Source of the DNA: Cherax quadricarinatus
Lineage: Eukaryota > Arthropoda > Malacostraca > Decapoda > Parastacidae
Length of the DNA stretch: 64,000 bases
Assembly: GCF_038502225.1 (NCBI RefSeq)
Contig: NC_091298.1
Span: 33,065,248-33,129,247 of the forward strand
Direction: 5' to 3'
Positions 43,775 to 55,861 of the stretch are shown here, in pieces. Made by a program: the position numbers and the translations under genes. Each line of letters begins with the position of its first letter. Position 1 is the stretch's first letter. The notes beneath the pieces were generated by a model. It was not told where the DNA came from, did not search any database, and worked only from the letters and a program-made list of their open reading frames with translations.

Positions 43775-45675
43775 ATGATACCCAAACTTTGCTTTTGTGG
43801 TCAGGACACTTTTGGAACACTGTCAAGAAAGACTAATGTAAAACTATTATGTTCTAGGGCTTTGCTTGACAAATATAGAAACAGGGGCTCACAAACTAGC
43901 ATTCAGTTCAGCTCTGGCTACCTGAGAACACACATTAGAAGAAGTGAAATGGCATCAAGAGGCTGCAATCATTCTCCAGATGCATTCTGCTACTTATGTG
44001 ATCAATTCATTAAGACAAGAGCAAAGAAGTTCTCTGTAACAGCATCTAAAAAAAAATGAGAAGTATACAGAGCATATTTTGGCATACCAGTTGCGGGACC
44101 AAGACAAGACCTGGGCACCTCATGTTACTTGTGAACATTGTCACAAGCAACATGAGGTCATTAGTTACGTGAAGGGTAAAATCTTGAATAGGAACATTTT
44201 TAAATGAAATGTATGTAACAGAAATAAATTCTTTTGTTCTTTACAAGATGGTACATAGGAGAAAAAAGAGCCATGAAGTTTGCTGTTCCTAGAATATGGC
44301 ATGAACCCACTGATAACTAAACCAACTGCTACTTCTACCTCGTGGATCTTTCCAAACGCTGAACTGGGAAAAATGCATCAGCTGTCTTATCCAGATCTTC
44401 CCTCTTCTATTGCATGAGTACCACACAGTGCTGATCGTCCTGTACCAACACCTCCAGAAAGATGTCAACCGTCAGAAGAAGAAAACAGCAAATAAGAAAA
44501 TGAAGAGCACAGTGAACAAGATTATAATCTCACAGATGCAGCTGTTGGGAGGAATCCTTACTACCCAAACCAAACAGACCTCATTGACCTTATCAGAGAT
44601 CTTAGTTTGACAAAGTCAAATGCTGGGCTTTTGATTTCAAGGATCAAGGAGTTGGGCTTGGTGGATGAACGTGTGCAAGTGACAAGCCAAAGAAAACGTC
44701 ACCAACATTTCTCAAGTTTCTTCACTAATGAAGATAGGCTATGCTACTGTAATGATGCATCAGGCCTGTTTGATGCAATTGGAATTGCATGCAATCCAGA
44801 TGAGTGGAGAATCTTCATTTATAGCTCCTCCAGAAGCCTAAAAGCTGAACTTCTGCTCAGTGGGAACAAGTATCCATCTCTTCCCTTGGCTTATTCAGTG
44901 CATCTTAAGGAGGACTTCAGCAGTGTCAAACTTCTACTGGAAGCTTTGAGCTATGATAAGTATGGCTGGGAGGTTATTGGAGACTTCAAAATAGTGGCAT
45001 TTTTTATGGCACTCCAAGGAGGATTTACCATGTTTCCAGTTATTTCTGTCACTGGATTAGTAGAGACTGAACAGCACATTACCAGAGGAAGCACTGGTCT
45101 CAAAGGACAGTTCTCAGTAGGAAGACCTAATATCAAACATAAACCATTGCTGGGTCTTCTAAAGGTTTTGTTCCCTCCATTACACATCAAACTAGGGCTC
45201 ATGAAAGTTTGTTAAGGGTCTTGACAAAGAGTCTGCAGCCTTCAAGTATATTCAAGAATTCTTTCCCAAGCTATCAGAGGCAAAGGTGAAGGTTGACATC
45301 TTCACTGGACCACAAGTCAGGAAAAATCATGGAGTGCTCAGAATTTCCAAAGAAGCTCACAGAGAAGGAAAAGGAATCCTGGGAGAGTTTTGTTGCTGTA
45401 GCACAGGGCTTTCTGGGCAACAACAAGGCTGACAATTATGTGGAACTTGTTGAGACCTTGATAAAAACCTATGGTCAAATGGGGTTTAAGATGTCTCTGA
45501 AGGTCCATTTCCTTGATGCTGATCTTAACAATTTCAAGGAGAATATGGGAACATACTCAGAGGAGCAAGGGGAGCGCTTCCACCAAGATATAATGAACTT
45601 TGAACACAGATATCAGGGATCTTATAATGAAAACATTTTTGGAGACTATATTTAGGGGCTTAAACGGGAAAATAT
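43775..45675 (+). pseudogene. Intronless pseudogene of an uncharacterised multicopy family
   Basis: Blocks in order: PKLCFCGQDTFGTLSRKTN (43778), GCNHSPDAFCYLCDQFIKTR and AKKFSVTASKK (to 44055), then shifted TWAPHVTCEHCHK near 44110. GEKRAMKFAVPRIWHEPTDN (44255-44315), and the 202-codon frame 44607-45215 with LTKSNAGLLISRIKELGLVD, DEWRIFIYSSSRSLKAELLL, GGFTMFP and LFPPLHIKLGLMKVC. The last frame 45293-45655 has EEQGERFHQDIMNFEHRYQG. I recognise the style from unnamed intronless proteins repeated in arthropod and cnidarian genomes, but I know no function. Early CxxC pairs suggest a zinc-binding start. At least five stops or shifts, no introns. Probably a transposon-borne or retrocopied gene. 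Confidence 0.65.
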
Positions 45676-47599
45676 TTGGTTGCTGCTCGCAGATCTAGAA
45701 AAAGTGCACATTTTTAACTTCGTAAATATATTTCAGAAAGTTTAAAATAAAATTTGTGTAAATTTATTTTTATGTAAATTTTATTTATTTTACTATGCTT
45801 TTGTTTTACATCCAACACTTGCAAAAAATATTGAAATTTAGACATTTTTGTCAAAAACTCATCCTGTAAGCCACAAAAGCAAAGTTTAAAAGGAATAATG
45901 GGCATTTTCTATTGTTTTGCTATAAAAAGAGTTGGAAAATAAAACTTACTTGCCAGGAACAAAAATAATAAAAGGTTGCTAAAGTATATTAGTGGTGGTA
46001 GAGTATCTTTTTGTTGAGAATTTAGTGTTTTAAATAAGGATTGTTGCAAGTTTTGTTAGAGGAAGGTCAGCTATGTTTTTTTTAGATCTATATTTCACAG
46101 TTGAATCTATTTTGATAGAATAATCATGTACTAGAAGGGCTTTCTGATCCTCAGTGTGTGGACCTGATCAAATTTATATTGTAATACGATAGTGCTAGAT
46201 ACAAAGAAAATAAATGGGTTTACACATTTTTAAATGAAAATATATTTTGTTATTTTTACAAATTTTGTTAGTATTTATATATATTATAAATAATGGAAAA
46301 ACTTCTTTTAATTTCGTTAATGGTTAGGAAGCTGGTGTATTGCTATTTATGGATTTTTCGTAGCTTAAGAAGTGTGAGGGGAGGGTGAAAAGCACAGCAA
46401 ACTCCGTTTTGATCCAGTACAGCTTAAGATATCATAGGAGTAGGATACTGCTCACATTGCTCCAGTCTGAATATCTTTATCTCGGACCGGGATGTAATTA
46501 AGAGAATAGGAGTGAGCCTTGAGATGTGCAACGGACAAGTAAACATATGGTAAAAAGAACGTGTAATGTAAAATGATTGCTTTTAGCATCATGGTCTGGC
46601 AATATCATATTTAAATGTGGGTAGAATATACCAAGGACTGAAAATGTTGATGTAAGTATTTAATAAAACTGATTTAGTTATTTGTATGTGACCATGAGAT
46701 AATAGGTGGATGTTACTAGCATGAAAAGTTTATTATTGAGATTATAATAAATCAGCAAACTTGAGGATGTGGAATTTCCATTCTCTTATATATTCGTTAT
46801 TGGAGACTGCTATCAATCATTATTTATATATATTCTTTATTATACATTATTCCCCATTCTCTTCATTCTTGCTCAACCATATTCCTGATAACATTGCTAC
46901 CGTCCACACTTGTCTTCGACCTATGTCAGACCTACTGGCTGTTATCTGTCTGTTGTGGTGACCTGGTCTTAAAGTAACCCTCTCTTGTAAAGTTTTCTTC
47001 ATTTTTGTGCATTCATTTCGTCGAGCTGACTACGATGGCAAGAATGAGTCATAGGGGCTCATACCCCAGCAGTAACAGCGCTATGGGATGCGTGTATAGA
47101 ATGCACAGTGTCACTGTAAAATATTTTGTGTGCATTACACAACCACAAATCCTGCAATCAATCCAGAATCAACCAAAAGCGAGGTAGTTTATTGCTTCCG
47201 GAATATCAGTGAATAGCTGTCAGTTTTAAACATCAATTAATCAGGGTGAATGGTTGAGCTGCAGGCTAGTCGAGTTTATACCTGCATCCAGGTCAGGTGG
47301 TAAGTCTCTTATCAGCTTCATGGGGATTAACACATAGTGAGTTCAATCTTTGTATGAGTATATGAGTTATTTGCTAATTCTCTCTCGTTTATTACGTTAC
47401 CATAGCATGATATTTGCTAAGTTTAATTAACATACTCTAAATTCGTAAATACATTTTTAAGTGACTGGAATATAATGGTATGAAAAAATACCTTCTGGTT
47501 TATGATTCTGGCCTTAATTTAATTTAGATGCTTTAATGGTCGCTCGTTGCTAGTATTACGCGTAAATTTGGCATGCATTGACGGGGTTTTGATGCTCAC
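45676..47599. other. No gene recognised; possible element end at 45871-45887
   Basis: CCACAAAAGCAAAGTTT at 45871-45887 is the exact complement of 43784-43800 and may be a terminal inverted repeat of the element carrying the pseudogene. The remainder is AT-rich and featureless. Confidence 0.5.
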
Positions 47600-48500
47600 T
47601 CATGAAAAAAATCATTTGGATTGTCGATCTTAAGACTGATCAATGGCTCGCTAAACACAGAGTCATACTGAGACTTCAGTATCTCACTAATTTCTTTGCT
47701 GTCATCTGTGTAAGATCCATCTTGTCTGACCAAGGACCCGATACAAGATGTAGTTTTTGCCTCGTTTTTGGAATATTTGAATGTCTTTCAATTTCGCTAA
47801 TTCCTTTTAGCTCCACCTGTCTCTCCTGGATCCTGTGTAACTCATTTAACTTATGCTCAACATTTTCCACTTCCATGGTCAGTGCTTCCTTCAGCATTTC
47901 AGATAATGTAGACTCCATGAGAAGCTCAGTGATTTTTCGCCTTCTCTCGTAAAAGGAGCGTCTCTCTCCAGATAACTTCTTTCCTTCTTAGGGGAATATG
48001 CCTTGAACATACTTCAGCTGCCAGACAGTTGATCCTTTCAAGGTACTGGTTTGGATACATACTATTTTAGGCATCTTCAAAACATGTTTCGTTTAGGACA
48101 TGGTTTAAGTGATCCCAGATGATGTTCTTGTTACTGAAGTTGAATTTGGTGAAGGCATCTTCGTATCTGTATGTATTTTGCTGGTCAGGACTCCTTTGCT
48201 TATGAGTCTTTACATCGATTAGATATTGATCCGAATTAATTGTTTTTGATATTATGTTATTTTCCAGGTCATCATTTTTGGAGAAAATATGGTCAGGTAT
48301 GTTTTCTTGTCTTGTTGGCTTAGGGTAAATTTATCGCAGAGATTAAGCAACTCATGTTGTGTGTCACTTTCCATATGAGTTGCCTCTAGGGATTCTCTCT
48401 CCTATAATGTTATTTGTTACATTCGTCCATTTTATACATATTAGACTGAAATCACCAAGGAGCAAGATGTTTGGGGCGGGGGTTGGAAGGTTTTGTAAAC
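47600..48500 (-). pseudogene. LINE relic, same lineage as 29.5-32.7 kb
   Basis: The minus strand gives PNILLLGDFSLICIKW (48470-48420, endonuclease GDFN block with N changed to S), LLNLCDKFTLS and a decayed LDLIFSKNDD. A linker follows: RRRKITELLMESTLSEMLKE (47945-47885), ENVEHKLNELHRIQERQVEL, and MTAKKLVRY (47690). It parallels 30630-31680. No RT remains. Confidence 0.65.
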
Positions 48501-49499
48501 AGTTATCACTTTTCAATAACTGTTACTTGAAACCACCAATATTAGAAAATCAACATGCGAGAGTGGTCACTGTAAATACACTTCTGTAGTTGATTTACAG
48601 TTTTTACAGCAATAGTGATATTTGCAAATTCATTACAGATAACCTATTTATGTATCAAGAATAATACTCTGACCATGTTTACCGTTGCAGAGAGGAAAAG
48701 GGTAGAAATGTTTTACAGAATCATTTACATAAAGAGTAATAATCACAATATTATCAATAATAATGAAAATTTCTGAAGTTCATCACTAAAAATTTGTACG
48801 CCACATGTGACCAATTTAACAAGGGGGAGGATTACTTTATTACAGCACTTTTAAAGCACATCAACTGTACAGTATCGATTTTTGTTCCATACAGTTTGGC
48901 AGCCTCGATGGTTTACAGACTGCTGAAATAATTTATGAGGTTATCTGCAACAACATCAGTTTAAAAGAATCCACGTACGACTTGTTCTCCTCAGATGGAA
49001 AATTTTTACCCCCAAATCCCGTCCTCTGAGGAATTTCGTTTCGCGTCTCTGAAATCTAGGCCTTTTTGTCCTTAAAGTAGCCGAGAAATGAAAAATTAAT
49101 ACATCTGAGTATGCTCTTTCAGTCTGTTTAGGAAGTGGAAGTGATACATAGGTGAGCAGCTTTGAAAACTTTAATTTCCGATAAAATATCTGTGGAAGGA
49201 TTATTCCTCCGGTGTCAAGAAGTACCAGACATGGAAAATTACTTTCTTTGGTGTTTCCGGTATACAGGAGAATTAGGGTGCTGGTGAAAGCAGAGAACAT
49301 TTCCAGGAGTGGGCATCTAGAAATTAAAAACATGTTAGCTGACATTGCCAAGATTTTTTTTCTGGCCTCGTATGGTTTGATTGTCTTCCCAGTACATGAG
49401 TTGCAGTTCAGATTATAGAGAAGCATGGGAGTGCGCGTTTACCCATTTGTTAAATTATGTCTAAGCCATTTGTTAAATTATATCTAAGTCAGCAACGCT
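48501..49499. other. No gene recognised; one 156-codon minus-strand frame
   Basis: A minus-strand frame at 49426-48956 (MLLYNLNCNSCTGKTIKPYE...) is open for 156 codons but shows no domain I recognise. The composition is not repetitive. Confidence 0.4.
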
Positions 49500-50276
49500 A
49501 TCTCTGTCAACACTTTATCGCTGTTAACACAGCCATCTTTGTAAACACAGCCATCCCAGTCAATTCCACCTCCTCTGTCAATGCCGCCATCCCCGTCAAC
49601 GCCCAACACGCAATCTCTGTCAACACCGCCATCTACATCAATACAGCCATCCCAGACAGCACGGCCATCCCCGTCAATGTGGCCATCTCTGTCAATACCG
49701 CCTTGTGTCGACACAACCATCTCGCCAACACCGCCATCCCCGTCAACACAGCCATCTCTGTCAGCACCGCCATCCCCGTCAACACAGCCATCTCTGTCAG
49801 CACCGCCATCCCCGTCAACACAGCCATCTCTGTCAGCACCGCCACTCCCGTCAACACGGCCATCTGTCAGCACCGCCATCCCCGTCAACACCGCCATCCC
49901 CGTCAACACAGCCATCTCTGTCAGCACCGCCACTCCCGTCAACACGGCCATCTCTGTCAGCACCACGATCCCCGTCAACACAGCCATCTCTGTCAGCACC
50001 GCCACTCCCGTCAACACGGCCATCTCTGTCAGCACCGCCATCCCCGTCAACACAGCCATCTCTGTCAGCACCACCATCCCCGTCAACACAGCCATCTCTG
50101 TCAGCACCACCATCCCCGTCAACACAGCCATCTCTGTCAGCACCGCCACTCCCGTAAACACGGCCATCTCTGTCAGCACCGCCATCCCCGTCAACACAGC
50201 CATCTCTGTCAGCACCGCCATCCCCGTCAACACAGCCATCTCTGTCAGCACCGCCATCCCCGTCAGGACCCTCATC
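49500..50276. repeat. Minisatellite, alternating 18-bp units (36-bp higher-order unit), ~40 units
   Basis: The units GCCATCTCTGTCAGCACC and GCCATCCCCGTCAACACA alternate. The left end (49500-49740) is more diverged. The period is a multiple of three and the units lack stop codons in several frames on both strands. This explains the 287-, 266- and 232-codon frames here; I do not regard them as genes. Confidence 0.93.
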
Positions 50277-51565
50277 TGACACATAAACTCGTATGTTTCA
50301 TGGACGAATTACTCTTGTAAACTATACACATGTTTAAGTGTTATTTACCCTTCGGTATTTGTGGTATTTGCCCTTTGGCGTTTTTAAGTTCAGTAGAAAG
50401 TTGTTTCTGCCAGTGATAAGCTTCTCTAAACATTTTTCTCGGCATCTGAATTTAGTCGCAACGTCAAAGATTTTCAAAATTTCCACATCTAGGTAGAGTC
50501 GGCTTTATTTTCTCAAGACCTTTGCAAACACTCAAGAAAACATTCCACTAAACCCTGTCCTCAGGGTGTAAGCAATAGTGTTTATTCGTGTACAAGATTA
50601 TATTTTATCTCTATAGTTAAACAACAAATTTTCCGTCAGTTCTATGTATATCAGCAAATTCAGAAATTCTAGGTTGTCGTTAATTCAATCCTTCACTGAT
50701 AACCCTTTTCACCTAGACTTTTCAAACTGTAACACCTCTTCTCTCCCCCGCCCTCTGCAACAAAGTTCCACAAAATTCCTGTAATACAATAAATAGCAGA
50801 CTTTTACCCGTATGTCGTATTGTCTGATCCCAAAGCAGCAATTTTAATATCCAAACATTGTCAAGTGTGCAAAGTTAATTAGCATTTACAAAATATTGTT
50901 AGTTCCACATTATAGTGTGTGTACTTCAACGAGGCATAAAAAAAATCCCATTTACGTAAGGGTACTTGAAAACTTCCAACACAGTGAACACACGTTATTC
51001 TGATAAACTCTGTGTAATTACCTATTTTTAATTTTGTCTATACCTTCCTATCTGTAGCTTCAAACTTATATAAAAGTTTGGACTCTAACTTGCTCTTGTC
51101 CTGTTATTTCCTTATCGAAATTTCTTTCTTCCTCTCTCCTTACATTTAAACATTCATTTCCAGCCTCATTGTATCTCTGACAAGTTTCTTCATTGATGAA
51201 CTTTCTGTTTTGTTTTCAGTCTCATTCCTATTTTTATCTATTGCTCTCCAACATCTATCATTAAGCCATTCATCATTACTTAGTCTCATTTTCATATTAG
51301 AAATAAACTGTTTAAATCCGTTTTCTTCACAACTCTTTGTACAGATTACTCAAATCTGTTCTTTGTTCTATATTGTTCCATTTATCTAAAATACTTTTTA
51401 AAAGCCTAGTAAATCCCTTTCATATAATCTAGTTGTCACAAGAAGCAATATTCTTTTTTATCTAATAAGTCATAGTTCAATCTTCATATTATTTCTAAAA
51501 GAACTTTATCAATCACTACATGTGAGATTAAATAGGTCGTGTTGATGTTTTTTTTCTCTGGTCAA
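50277..51565. other. No confident gene; weak LINE-like linker on minus strand
   Basis: On the minus strand near 51300-51120 LSNDEWLNDRCWRAIDKNRN resembles the basic linker between endonuclease and RT of CR1-type LINEs. No endonuclease or RT motif flanks it. Confidence 0.3.
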
Positions 51566-52276
51566 GTATATATCCTGACGCATGTGTATATCCTAATGCA
51601 TGTGTAGATACTGACGCATGTGTATATCCTGACGCATGTGTATATCCTGACGCATGTGTATATCCTGACGCATGTGTATATACTGACGCATATGTATATC
51701 CTGACGCGTGTGTATATCCTGATGCATTTGTATATCCTGACGCATGTGTATATCCTGACGCATATGTATATCCTGACGCATGTGTATATCCTGATGCATG
51801 TGTATATCCTGATGCATGTGTATATCCTGATGCATTTGTATATCCTGACGCATGTGTATATCCTGACGCATGTGTATATCCTGATGCATGTGTATATCCT
51901 GATGCATTTGTATATCCTGACGCATGTGTATATCCTGACGCATGTGTATATCCTGACGCATGTGTATATACTGATGCATGTGTATATCCTGATGCATGTG
52001 TATATACTGATGCATGTGTATATCCTGATGCATATGTATATCCTGATGCATTTGTATATCCTGACGCATGTGTATATCCTGACGCATGTGTATATCCTGA
52101 CGCATGTGTATATCCTGATGCATGTGTATATCCTGATGCATTTGTATATCCTGACGCATGTGTATATCCTGACGCATGTGTATATCCTGACGCATGTGTA
52201 TATACTGATGCATGTGTATATCCTGATGCATATGTATATCCTGATGCATGTGTATATCTTGACAAATGGGTATATC
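51566..52276. repeat. Minisatellite, 18-bp unit, ~39 copies
   Basis: The unit is TATCCTGACGCATGTGTA. Variants have GATGCATGTG, GATGCATTTG or TATACTG. The period of 18 keeps all frames open (about 245-262 codons, both strands), which is an artefact. Variant GATGCATTTG recurs at intervals that are multiples of 18 (108, 72, 144, 90). Confidence 0.95.
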
Positions 52277-53625
52277 CGCATGCATAAAAAATCTCTCATT
52301 AAGTTGCGGAAATCTGCTATTTATTTATATACAGTTTCCAGATTTATCTCTATATTTACATTCACAAAACTTCAAAACTTTTTCTTTATCACTGCCACAT
52401 TTCATTAATAGTTTCCTCGGGATAATATGTAATCCCTCGTTTATCTTATCGAACTCTTCTCTTTCTCCAAGTGTTATTAAATGATGGATATTATTAAGAG
52501 CTTTTCCTTTTTATTTTGTACTTTCATTTCCAAGATTTCAACATTTTCAGCATTTTCGATTTCATTTTCCATATCTTGAAGAGAGTCTTTTATCAACATT
52601 GTCAGTCATAATCTTTTCTTTCCTGATCAGTTTCTCCTCTTGAGTGAGCAACGTCAGTAACATGTAGCCTCATTTAAAACTTATCTTTTCAGTATAGTTT
52701 CAGTTAAGGAAATTACATCAGTTTTCTTTTTATTTATAATGTTCCTTATTTTTAATCTTATTAGACTAATCCATCTGTATTATTGTCAGCAATTTTCACA
52801 AAAATGGCATTTTTAACTTTCTCGTTTTCCCATTTTTTTTACTTTTTTTTATGGTTTCCATTTATTCTGTGGTTATTGCTTAAAAAAAAACATTTAATGG
52901 ATCTGTATGGTTTTGTTGTTCTGTAAAATGAGTTTCTTCAATTCATCACTTCTGCCCGACTAATATCGCACTTGTAGAGAATTCATTGGCTAAAAACATC
53001 CCTGTCTATTTCTTGAATTTTGCAATACTTTCTACAATCTTACATATAAATTCTCCAAGACATTGTCACTCCTTCTCTAAGCTTTCGTAGATATTGTTTG
53101 AAAAAGGTGCTAGCCGCACCAGCTGTTCTCCTACTGTCTTATACGTTGTTATTCCTGCATAACTATCTGCCACTTTAGTTCTGTACTCTACTAAATCTTT
53201 AATTACAGTTGTTAGAAGATCATTATTTTTAGCCAATTCCTGATCTGTCACATCACTTTTCTTAATTTTCTCAAGCTTGTTTACTTTATTATTTCTGGAT
53301 TTGTTTAAACGAGGACTCAAAACTTTTCCATTTTATTAAAGTTGAATTGTTGTCATTTAGTTTCTCTACTGATCCTTTTTGCCTTACCTGATTTAGTGCA
53401 ATTATTTTATCCATCCATTCACTGCTATTCTTTTCTGCAATCGTATAAGCATCTCTGTGTTTGTGTTCACTCATGTGTATGTATAGTAAATGCACAAGTA
53501 ATTAAGTAAGCAAGCTGAAAAAATTAAGAAAAAGGTGTGATAAATCAGAAAATAGCAAAAAATAATGATGTTATACAGAAGAAAATTAGAAAGTTTAGTA
53601 TTTCTGAAAATGTGTGTGTGTGGTG
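52277..53625. other. No gene recognised
   Basis: T-rich on the plus strand. Minus-strand frames at 53066-53320 and 53289-53495 are Lys/Asn-rich and could be coiled-coil remnants, but no domain is recognised. Confidence 0.45.

Positions 53626-53704
<79 letters not shown>
53626..53704. repeat. (TA)n microsatellite
   Basis: About 38 units, directly abutting the 5' end of an RTE-like copy. Confidence 0.95.
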
Positions 53705-53706
<2 letters not shown>

Positions 53707-53900
53707 TAGGTAGTAGGTTGGTAGACAGCAACCGCCCAGGGAGGTACTACCGTCCTGCCAAGTGAGTGTAAGATGGAAGCCTGTAATTGTTCTACACGAT
53801 GCTAGGCTTGTAGGTGTCTTTTTTTCTGTCTCATACACATGCAAGATTTCAGGTACAACTTGCTATATCTGCCTACGCTTAGGTCACACCACACATGCAT
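53705..53900 (+). mobile_element. RTE-like LINE copy 3, 5' UTR only, cut by assembly gap
   Basis: AGGTAGTAGGTTGGTAGACA and the following 190 bp match 12723-12920 and 11592-11785. Continuation is hidden by the N run. Confidence 0.9.
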
Positions 53901-54000
53901 NNNNNNNNNNNNNNNNNNNNNNNNNNNNNNNNNNNNNNNNNNNNNNNNNNNNNNNNNNNNNNNNNNNNNNNNNNNNNNNNNNNNNNNNNNNNNNNNNNNN
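53901..54000. other. Assembly gap (100 N)
   Basis: Exactly 100 N, the usual placeholder for a gap of unknown size. Sequence on the two sides belongs to different element types (RTE 5' UTR and PLE RT). Confidence 0.99.
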
Positions 54001-55070
54001 CCACCATTATTCCTTCGTCTGTCACCTGGCTCCATTATGTTGACGACATTCTCTTCATAAATCCTAGACGCTTCAACGTTCAAGCTCTCCAAGACAAGCT
54101 CAACCAGGTAGAATTTGAAGAAGTCGACAACACTCTTCCTTTCCTTGATGTTCTTCTCTGCAAAGCTGACCATGAACTTCGTTTTAAAGTCTATCGAAAA
54201 CCCACCAACCAAAACGATCTTCTCCACTTCTATTCTCACCACGACACCAAAACTAAACGTGGTGTAATTATAGGCTTCTTCCTGCGCGCACTCAGAATCT
54301 GCAGCAATGAGTTTCTTGTGGAAGAATACACTATAATTGAACAAGTATTTTCTAAATTCCACTATCCTCGTCACTTCATCAGACACTGCAGACGACGGGC
54401 ATTAAACATCTTCAACACACCCAGAGAAGACACTGCCGAGAAGAGATACAGAGTCCTGCCACCAACTCCATTGCCAAACAGGTTTCCAACATCTTTTCCA
54501 ATACCTCATTCCAAGTATCTACCTCCACAACCACGACCATCAAGGACATTACCAGTAATAGACAGGACAAGCTTCCATCCTCTGCAGGGGTATTACCTGG
54601 AGAGAGAGAGGGGGGTTTACCTGGAGAGAGTTCCGGGGGTCAACGCCCCCGCGGCCCGGTCTGTGACCAGGCCTCCTTAGGTCAGTGTCCCAGGATGCGA
54701 CCCACACCAGTCGACTAACACCCAGGTACCCATTTTACTGATGGGGAACATAGACAACAGGTGGAAAGAAACACGTCCAATGTTTCTACTCTGGCTGGGA
54801 ATCGAACCCAGGCCCTCACCGTGTGAAGCGAGAGCGTTAACCACCAGGCCACCAGAGCCCCTACATAATCCCTTGTAATGACTGCAGCAAATTATACTTG
54901 GGCGAAACATCAAGGGACCTCCAAACACGTATTTCAGAACACCAATACGCAAGCAGGTCTGAGGATACAAGGAATGCCTGTGTACAACACCGTAATTCAC
55001 AAAACCCTTTAATAAGCTACAGAAACTCAAGACTTATCGCTTATCTCTATATCCAACAACTTCAACCAGA
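54001..55070 (+). pseudogene. Penelope-like element ORF: RT C-terminus and GIY-YIG endonuclease, split by a SINE
   Basis: It opens in the RT: PSSVTWLHYVDDILFINPRR, with YVDD the catalytic motif. Then LPFLDVLLCKADHELRFKVY, RKPTNQND, and FFLRALRICSNEFLVEEYTI, the PLE thumb. A frame change occurs near 54440-54480. After the SINE (54589-54864) the GIY-YIG domain follows at 54866-55050: IPCNDCSKLYLGETSRDLQT, RISEHQYA, with CxxC before the LYLGET core. PLEs are retroelements whose RT is related to telomerase and whose GIY-YIG domain cuts target DNA. The N-terminal RT is lost in the assembly gap. Confidence 0.87.
54589..54864 (-). mobile_element. tRNA-derived SINE inserted in the PLE
   Basis: On the minus strand the head has A box TGGCCTGGTGG (54841-54851) and B box GGTTCGATTCC (54798-54808). 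The body has GTGTTAGTCGACTGGTGTGG, then a GC-rich hairpin GGGGGCGTTGACCCCC, and it ends in ACTCTCTCCAGGTAA. The last 15 bases are repeated once with a CT run (54590-54635). Comparison with the uninterrupted homologue at 18160-18200 fixes the insertion point between CTGCAGGGGTA and TACATAATC. Confidence 0.88.
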
Positions 55071-55425
55071 ATAATGGCTTCGATAACATAGCTGAACCAC
55101 TTGCCAAGAAACTTCTTCATCGCTATCCCACGTAAGAGCATATGAATGGAAGAACACTGCAGAAGGTCTGCTCACAAACTTATCCAATCTCCCTTCCAAG
55201 CTACCCAAGATTTTACTCTATAACCCCACTCGGTACATCATCAGATGCAGCATTCTCCACCTGACCTCTGCATTCTGAACCTGATTATTAAATATTCGCT
55301 CACCTTCCCCCCCAGGTAAATCTGTTTGCGACCTGAAAAAGCCCACTGTGTGGGCGAAACTGTCAAGAAAGGATCACATTGCTCTGCATATGTGTTTATA
55401 TTTCCATTGTGTCGGTATTTTAAAC
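55071..55425 (+). mobile_element. Penelope-like element 3' UTR and end
   Basis: Follows the ORF stop. It ends with CTGAAAAAGCCCACTGTGTG-GGCGAAAC (55333-55360), then GCATATGTGTTTAT and TGTGTCGGTATTTTA. This physically links the hairpin-GAAAC end to a PLE coding sequence, supporting the assignment of the fold-back elements. AATAAA is not present here (AAGAAAGG instead). Confidence 0.75.
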
Positions 55426-55444
55426 AATTTATTTCCATGTTCGT

Positions 55445-55520
55445 TCGTGCAGCATAATATCAACGAAATAGTCAATTGATCAAATGAAATTGCTGGCCCA
55501 CAGATGGCTCCAACTTCTTC
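55445..55520 (+). mobile_element. Jockey/I-like LINE 3' UTR fragment
   Basis: AATATCAACGAAATAGTCAA and AATTGCTGGCCCACAGATGG match the complement of 39475-39535 with a few differences. Confidence 0.5.
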
Positions 55521-55861
55521 CTGTCTTATATCTATATGTTTAATAACAATAAGAAAAGCTTTCAAATGAGCTGATGTAGTAACTACTCTTAGACTACAAA
55601 TATTATAAATCCTTAAACTAACCTTGTAAAACAGGGTATAAGAGAAAGAGAGGAATAGACACAAAAAAATGTACAAATCTGGATCTGATTTTTCGAAGAA
55701 TAACAAATATTTTGACTTCCAAAAAGGATAAAAATGTTTTTTAGTTGCAGTTCAGGTATGAAATACGATTATTGACCAAGAGACACTCGTTACGGACGAC
55801 GAAGTACGGTTAAAATGGAGTGGCAGTGAAGCCTAGAAGTAGTTAGGTCTAAGGGAGGGAA

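Noticed and set aside
48956..49426. 156-codon minus-strand frame as a host exon
   Set aside because: No recognised domain, and I could not support splice sites. Left as unrecognised.
49457..50320. Long open frames (287, 266, 232 codons) on both strands
   Set aside because: All come from an 18/36-bp tandem repeat whose period is a multiple of three and lacks stops. No domain, and open in opposing frames at once.
51528..52408. Frames of 230-262 codons on both strands
   Set aside because: Same reason: an 18-bp minisatellite. The repeated peptide is an artefact.
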